In this document: in pieces, positions 5,186-7,612 of the stretch | Layout of the letters: each line of letters begins with the position of its first letter | Numbering within the stretch: position 1 is the first letter of the stretch | Source of the DNA: Pleurocapsa sp. MO_226.B13 | GTDB taxonomy: Bacteria > Cyanobacteriota > Cyanobacteriia > Cyanobacteriales > Xenococcaceae | NCBI GenBank assembly: GCA_030064795.1 | Contig: JASJEI010000390.1 | Span: 1-7,612 of the forward strand | Direction: 5' to 3' | DNA length: 7,612 nt | Program-made: the position numbers and the translations under genes | The notes under the pieces: generated by a model | The model's input: only the letters and a program-made list of their open reading frames with translations | What the model was told of the DNA's origin: nothing | Database searches by the model: none

Positions 5186-6076
5186 ATGATTTTTCTCTTC
5201 TCAGGGAATGACAAAATTCTCATCGAACAACAGATCGAACACATACTGAGTCAATATCAGTTGAGTAAATACAGTAAATTTGAAGATTCCAAAGAGGCTT
5301 ATCTAAGATGTCTTACTATTAGCTTACTCACCAAAGTTACGGCTACTGTAATAGAACTTCCTCAAGTTCAGTTAGATTTAGATATAAGTATGGTATCCAG
5401 ACTACACAAGTCAAAAAATCTGCTGTTTATAGTCTGTCCTAGTTTTAATAGTCGTACTAAATTGGGTGAGGCATTAAAACCGTACTTAGTTAGTAATTCC
5501 AGCCTACCTAACAACTGGAATAAACAGGGGATTAAACAGGCGATCGATTTTTATGCTCGGCAGTTTGGCTTGAATTTGACCCCAGAAGTCAAGGCGTATT
5601 TGCATTTGGCTTTAAATAATAATTTTTCTTTATTGCGCTCGGGATTGGATTCTTTAGCTTTATTATCAACAAATCCACCTCTTGATTTAGTCAAGGAAGT
5701 TGTTCCCGACCTATATGCTACTGCCATCGACCTAAAGCAATTAATTCTCCAACGAAAACGGGGTGAGATCAAGTCTTATGTAACTAAGTTAAGAGCCTTT
5801 GCTCACGACCAAGTGATTTTAGCCAGTCTCGGCACACAGTTTACTATGTTGATGCAGACGGCTATTGGTATCCAACAGAATTTGAGTGATACAGATATTG
5901 CCAAATTAGCTGGAATAAAAAATGTCAAGCGACTCTACTTTTTACGCCAAGAGTTAGAACATATATCGATAGAACAACTAATTTGGCTCAACAGGTCAAT
6001 TAAAGATACTCAAAGACAGCTAAATTACAATACCTGCGATTTAACAGCTAGATTGATGATGATGTGTTGTTGGTAA
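5186..6076 (+). CDS. holA: DNA polymerase III delta subunit (HolA-like)
   Basis: Delta is the clamp-loader subunit that binds and springs open the sliding clamp. The 296-residue protein begins MIFLFSGNDKILIEQQIEHIL, matching the family opening (Y-x-GED-x-FLI-x-E). Residues about 42-59 (CLTISLLTKVTATVIELP) align with the clamp-wrench region of E. coli delta (QAMSLF), keeping Ser-Leu but with Leu for Phe. LLFIVCPSFNSRTK fits the pp-x-s-lvl strand followed by a lysine segment. The C-terminal half has FSLLRSGLDSLALL, the DLYATAIDLKQLILQRKRGEIKSYVTKLRAFAHD collar region and FTMLMQTA, all in the expected order. Length is near normal (about 340 in E. coli). No delta-prime or polymerase gene lies nearby. 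It is preceded by the dnaX-like gene in the same direction and converges with the regulator at 6103. Confidence 0.8.
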   Translation: MIFLFSGNDKILIEQQIEHILSQYQLSKYSKFEDSKEAYLRCLTISLLTKVTATVIELPQVQLDLDISMVSRLHKSKNLLFIVCPSFNSRTKLGEALKPYLVSNSSLPNNWNKQGIKQAIDFYARQFGLNLTPEVKAYLHLALNNNFSLLRSGLDSLALLSTNPPLDLVKEVVPDLYATAIDLKQLILQRKRGEIKSYVTKLRAFAHDQVILASLGTQFTMLMQTAIGIQQNLSDTDIAKLAGIKNVKRLYFLRQELEHISIEQLIWLNRSIKDTQRQLNYNTCDLTARLMMMCCW

Positions 6077-6080
6077 CGAA

Positions 6081-6108
6081 GCTGTTAGCTATTAGCTAAT
6101 AGCTAATT
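6081..6108. repeat. Heptamer repeat block with a 22-bp palindrome
   Basis: Four successive 7-base units GCTGTTA, GCTATTA, GCTAATA and GCTAATT run from 6081 to 6108. Positions 6085-6106 form a perfect palindrome centred on AGCT. This looks like the short tandem heptamer repeats known in cyanobacterial genomes. It fills the 26-bp gap between the convergent delta and regulator genes and includes the regulator's stop codon, so it may also fold as a weak bidirectional transcription end. There is no long T-run on either strand. Confidence 0.6.
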
Positions 6109-6756
6109 AAAAGCATTGTCTTTGAGTTGAAAAATTTGATATTTGGTAATAATCTCTCGATTTGCCGCTACTCCAAACTTGCTTCTAATTGATTCCATAT
6201 GAGTATTCAAAGTGGTCTTAGCTATGCGAAGCTTTCCCATAATACTAACGAGAGATTCTCCCGTCACATAAAGCTGGAAAATTTCTCTTTCTTTGGGAGT
6301 AAGTTTTTCTGTAGTTGAATCTAAGTCTTCAAACAATTCAATGAGAGGACCGAGTAAGAACATATAGCTATCAGACGATAGATCTTGAGAATAATAAGTT
6401 CCACAACTTTCTATAGCCTTAACTGCTATTAATAACTGTTGTTCTGCTTGCTCTTGATTGATAATTCCCTGGCAACCAATAGAACGCAGTTGGGCAATTA
6501 GTTTGTCTCGATCTTCTGCTAGATAAATTACTTGAGCTTGGTTTTCAATTAAAGACTTAACAAATGCGATTGTCTCTTGTGCAGAAACAAAGTCGCTTTT
6601 GACAATCACCAGGTCAAGAGGTGTCAAAAACTCTTTTAAATTGTTTCGGTCTAGGTCTTTTGAGGCAATATGATGCCATTCATAATCAGGGACTAGGTTT
6701 TGAAGTCCCAAACCATAAAAAGGATTGTTACTAAATAAGGCGATAGTCTTCTGCAT
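6103..6756 (-). CDS. LuxR/NarL-type transcription regulator with degenerate receiver
   Basis: The 217-residue protein has a response-regulator layout. The N-terminal part follows the receiver fold (ALFSNNPFYGLGLQNLV at 6-22, DLVIVKSD at 48-55, the later YLAEDRDKLIAQLRSIGCQGIIN). However, the acidic pocket is replaced by SNN, the phospho-acceptor Asp position is Lys53, and the late conserved Lys is Asn. The C-terminal GerE-type helix-turn-helix begins at residue 152: LTPKEREIFQLYVTGES, then TLNTHMESIRSKFGV, a good match to LuxR/NarL DNA-binding domains. The receiver probably does not take phosphate and may bind a ligand or partner or be constitutive (inference). No sensor kinase is nearby. A promoter candidate is at 6783-6811. 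It converges with the replication operon; whether it controls that operon cannot be said. Confidence 0.9.
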   Translation of the reverse strand: MQKTIALFSNNPFYGLGLQNLVPDYEWHHIASKDLDRNNLKEFLTPLDLVIVKSDFVSAQETIAFVKSLIENQAQVIYLAEDRDKLIAQLRSIGCQGIINQEQAEQQLLIAVKAIESCGTYYSQDLSSDSYMFLLGPLIELFEDLDSTTEKLTPKEREIFQLYVTGESLVSIMGKLRIAKTTLNTHMESIRSKFGVAANREIITKYQIFQLKDNAFN

Positions 6757-6782
6757 TAACGAGTCAAGGAGAACTGTTATCT

Positions 6783-6811
6783 ATTTTAGTCGGCTATTTC
6801 TGAATCGTTAA
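6783..6811 (-). promoter_or_regulatory. Promoter candidate for the LuxR-type gene
   Basis: Read on the minus strand, TTAACG (6811-6806, four of six matches to TTGACA) is followed after 17 bp by TAAAAT (6788-6783, five of six matches to TATAAT). The predicted start would give a leader of about 20 nt before ATG 6756. An inverted repeat, ACGTAA (6831-6836) with TTACGT (6845-6850), lies just upstream and could be an operator. Confidence 0.4.
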
Positions 6812-6941
6812 GTTTGGCAACTTTGGGAAAACGTAATTAATACTTTACGTCTGGTGTGAATTAATTTAACCTTTTGAACTGCCTAGCAACAATCACGATC
6901 GTATAACTCAATTTATGTCTAATCGTGTCCATAGAGATTTT

Positions 6942-6964
6942 CAACAGCTAACAGCTAATAGCTA
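6942..6964. repeat. Second heptamer repeat block, inverted relative to 6081-6108
   Basis: The block reads CAACAGC, TAACAGC, TAATAGC, TA. Its reverse complement gives GCTATTA, GCTGTTA and GCTGTTG units, of the same type as the block after the delta gene. The two blocks lie in opposite orientation on either side of the LuxR-type gene. Confidence 0.55.
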
Positions 6965-6992
6965 CGAAATAATAACTTTTCGACGAAGCTTC

Positions 6993-7123
6993 TTGGTGAG
7001 CATTACATGCGGGTTTATGCCCTTTAGGGTGCAAGCCCTTTGTTTGCGGACTGAGCGTGAGGGACGGCGAACCTGAGTCGCCATGTCCAACCACGCTCGT
7101 AAAAATTCCGCGGGTCTCACCGC
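6993..7123 (+). ncRNA. Structured RNA candidate of unknown family
   Basis: Helices visible by eye: P1 GGTGAG (6995-7000) with CTCACC (7116-7121); P2 7011-7022 with 7027-7038, eleven of twelve positions paired over a TTTA loop; P3 GCGGA (7046-7050) with TCCGC (7107-7111); P4 GAGCGTG (7053-7059) with CACGCTC (7092-7098); P5 GGAC (7062-7065) with GTCC (7085-7088); P6 GGCGA (7066-7070) with TCGCC (7078-7082). P3 to P6 stack into one long interrupted arm and P2 is a side arm, all closed by P1. In P2 three pairs are G-U wobbles on the plus strand and would be A-C mismatches on the minus strand, against one the other way, which favours plus-strand transcription. No Rfam family was recognised. It is more GC-rich than its surroundings. 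Possible sources are a decayed transposon guide RNA, a riboswitch-like leader without its gene, or a free small RNA. Confidence 0.55.
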
Positions 7124-7140
7124 TAATTCACACTAAGCGT

Positions 7141-7291
7141 ACTTTTTAAATTAATGCGTTTTTCTCTTTACAGTGGGATTTCCCATTCAGAGGCGCAATA
7201 AAAAATCTAGGCAAAGTTGGGTAAACTTATGCAGACGTGATACCAAGCGCGTTTGTATTATTAAAAATCTCAAAAGTGTTATTAAACTTGC
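7141..7291. other. Non-coding gap, nothing assigned
   Basis: AT-rich sequence between the RNA candidate and the truncated oxidoreductase gene. Only a short palindrome, TGGGATTTCCCA, just after the TTTACAG at about 7168-7174, stands out. No gene, promoter or RNA could be supported. The 6757-6994 part of the same long gap holds the regulator's promoter, one inverted-repeat arm and a heptamer block, and nothing else that could be supported. Confidence 0.5.
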
Positions 7292-7612
7292 CTAATAACT
7301 TTCACGCTCGTACTTGAACAGGCAGACACAAACCGCTTGGGCTACTTTCTCCCTCGCTTCGGCAATAGGACTCAGACGAGCCATCTCTGCCCCCCGCACC
7401 ACGGATACGAAGATGAAGTGCTTGACTCCCTCTCGTTTGGCTGCCTCCAAGAGGTTCAAATTGCCCTGGTAATCCACCTCCCAGAGCGTCGGTTTTCGTC
7501 TAAACGAACGGGTTCCAATAGAAGAGAACACTACGTCAATCCCCTGGCAAAGACCCTTGAGGGTTTCGGGGTGAGTAGCGTGACCCACAAAAATGTCACC
7601 ACACCGAGAAGG
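7292..7612 (-). pseudogene. Fragment of NmrA-like/SDR NAD(P)-binding protein
   Basis: The frame is open at the window's right edge, so the N-terminal Rossmann GxxGxxG segment is not visible. The visible part starts PSRCGDIFVGHATHPETLKGLCQGIDVVFSSIG, matching the strand-turn and V-x-G-x-x-x-x-P-x-TL ... G-x-D-x-V-x-S-x-G pattern of atypical SDR/NmrA-type proteins. It continues with WEVDYQGNLNLLEAAKREGVKHFIFVS (cofactor-binding core) and SPIAEAREKVAQAV, a helix that in intact members is followed by a substrate-side domain. Here it runs into 12 unrelated residues (CVCLFKYERESY) and a TAG at 7294-7292. The remaining 100-150 residues are absent, so the gene is truncated, probably by a deletion or insertion near 7320-7330. 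A GTG at 7588-7586 could look like a start, but the conserved sequence continues upstream of it. Substrate unknown. Confidence 0.75.

Larger units (their letters stand above)
6854..7133. repeat. Inverted repeat pair framing the structured RNA region
   Basis: GTGTGAATTA (6854-6863) is matched exactly by its reverse complement TAATTCACAC (7124-7133). Allowing mismatches the match extends to about 14 of 17 bases on the outer side. The right arm begins two bases after the closing stem of the RNA candidate. The 280-bp unit could be a miniature mobile element, but no target-site duplication was recognised. The 10-bp match alone could be chance. Confidence 0.3.

Noticed and set aside
7092..7312. Repeated CACGCTCGTA at 7092-7101 and 7303-7312, near the truncated gene end
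   Set aside because: A 10-base repeat is not significant in this length and the flanks differ; one copy is fully explained by stem P4 of the RNA candidate.
7292..7588. A complete 98-residue gene starting at GTG 7588
   Set aside because: Conserved SDR-type sequence continues upstream of that GTG to the window edge, so the true start lies outside and the frame is a fragment.
1..7612. CRISPR array, tRNA or rRNA genes
   Set aside because: No regularly spaced 25-40-base repeats, no tRNA cloverleaf with a recognisable T-loop and no rRNA signature were seen by eye on either strand.

Overview
The window looks like accessory DNA from a cyanobacterium. The octamer GCGATCGC (HIP1, highly over-represented in many cyanobacterial genomes) occurs four times (25-32, 951-958, 1854-1861, 4057-4064). 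The base composition is AT-rich. The small regulator, DUF433/DUF5615 and KOW-containing DNA-binding families seen here are common in cyanobacterial plasmids and islands. No genus can be named from the sequence alone.

Layout. (a) 1-833, minus strand: a partial gene for a plasmid-type DNA-binding protein. Its coding sequence carries an unusual cluster of TGTGTCCGA repeats in direct and inverted orientation. (b) 834-1130: a divergent intergenic region with a palindromic operator candidate and a promoter for a 57-residue ribbon-helix-helix-like protein (1131-1304). (c) 1384-1715: a toxin-antitoxin remnant. The DUF433 antitoxin is intact, and the overlapping DUF5615 toxin is reduced to a 23-codon internal-deletion relic. 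(d) 1820-6076, plus strand: the core of the window, four genes in a row for a family 4 uracil-DNA glycosylase, a divergent sliding clamp (DnaN-like), a clamp-loader ATPase (DnaX-like, gamma length) and a clamp-loader delta subunit (HolA-like). A nested palindrome lies directly upstream of the first start codon. A pair of hairpins resembling an IS200/IS605 right end lies between the last two genes. (e) 6103-6756, minus strand: a LuxR/NarL-type regulator with a degenerate receiver domain, convergent with the delta gene and flanked by heptamer repeats. (f) 6757-7291: a non-coding stretch holding a promoter for the regulator, an inverted repeat and a strongly structured, probably plus-strand RNA of about 130 nt at about 6993-7123. 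(g) 7292-7612, minus strand: the middle part of an NmrA-like/SDR-type NAD(P)-binding protein, cut off at its C-terminal side and running out of the window at its 5' side.

How the genes may work together. The clamp, gamma-type ATPase and delta subunit are three parts of one machine, which loads a ring onto primed DNA. The glycosylase ends in ERSLF-N, which resembles a clamp-binding peptide. The simplest reading is a second, mobile-element-borne clamp and clamp-loader set coupled to uracil excision. It would borrow delta-prime and a polymerase either from the chromosome or from genes outside the window. This coupling is inference; the identities of the four proteins rest on motifs visible in their sequences.
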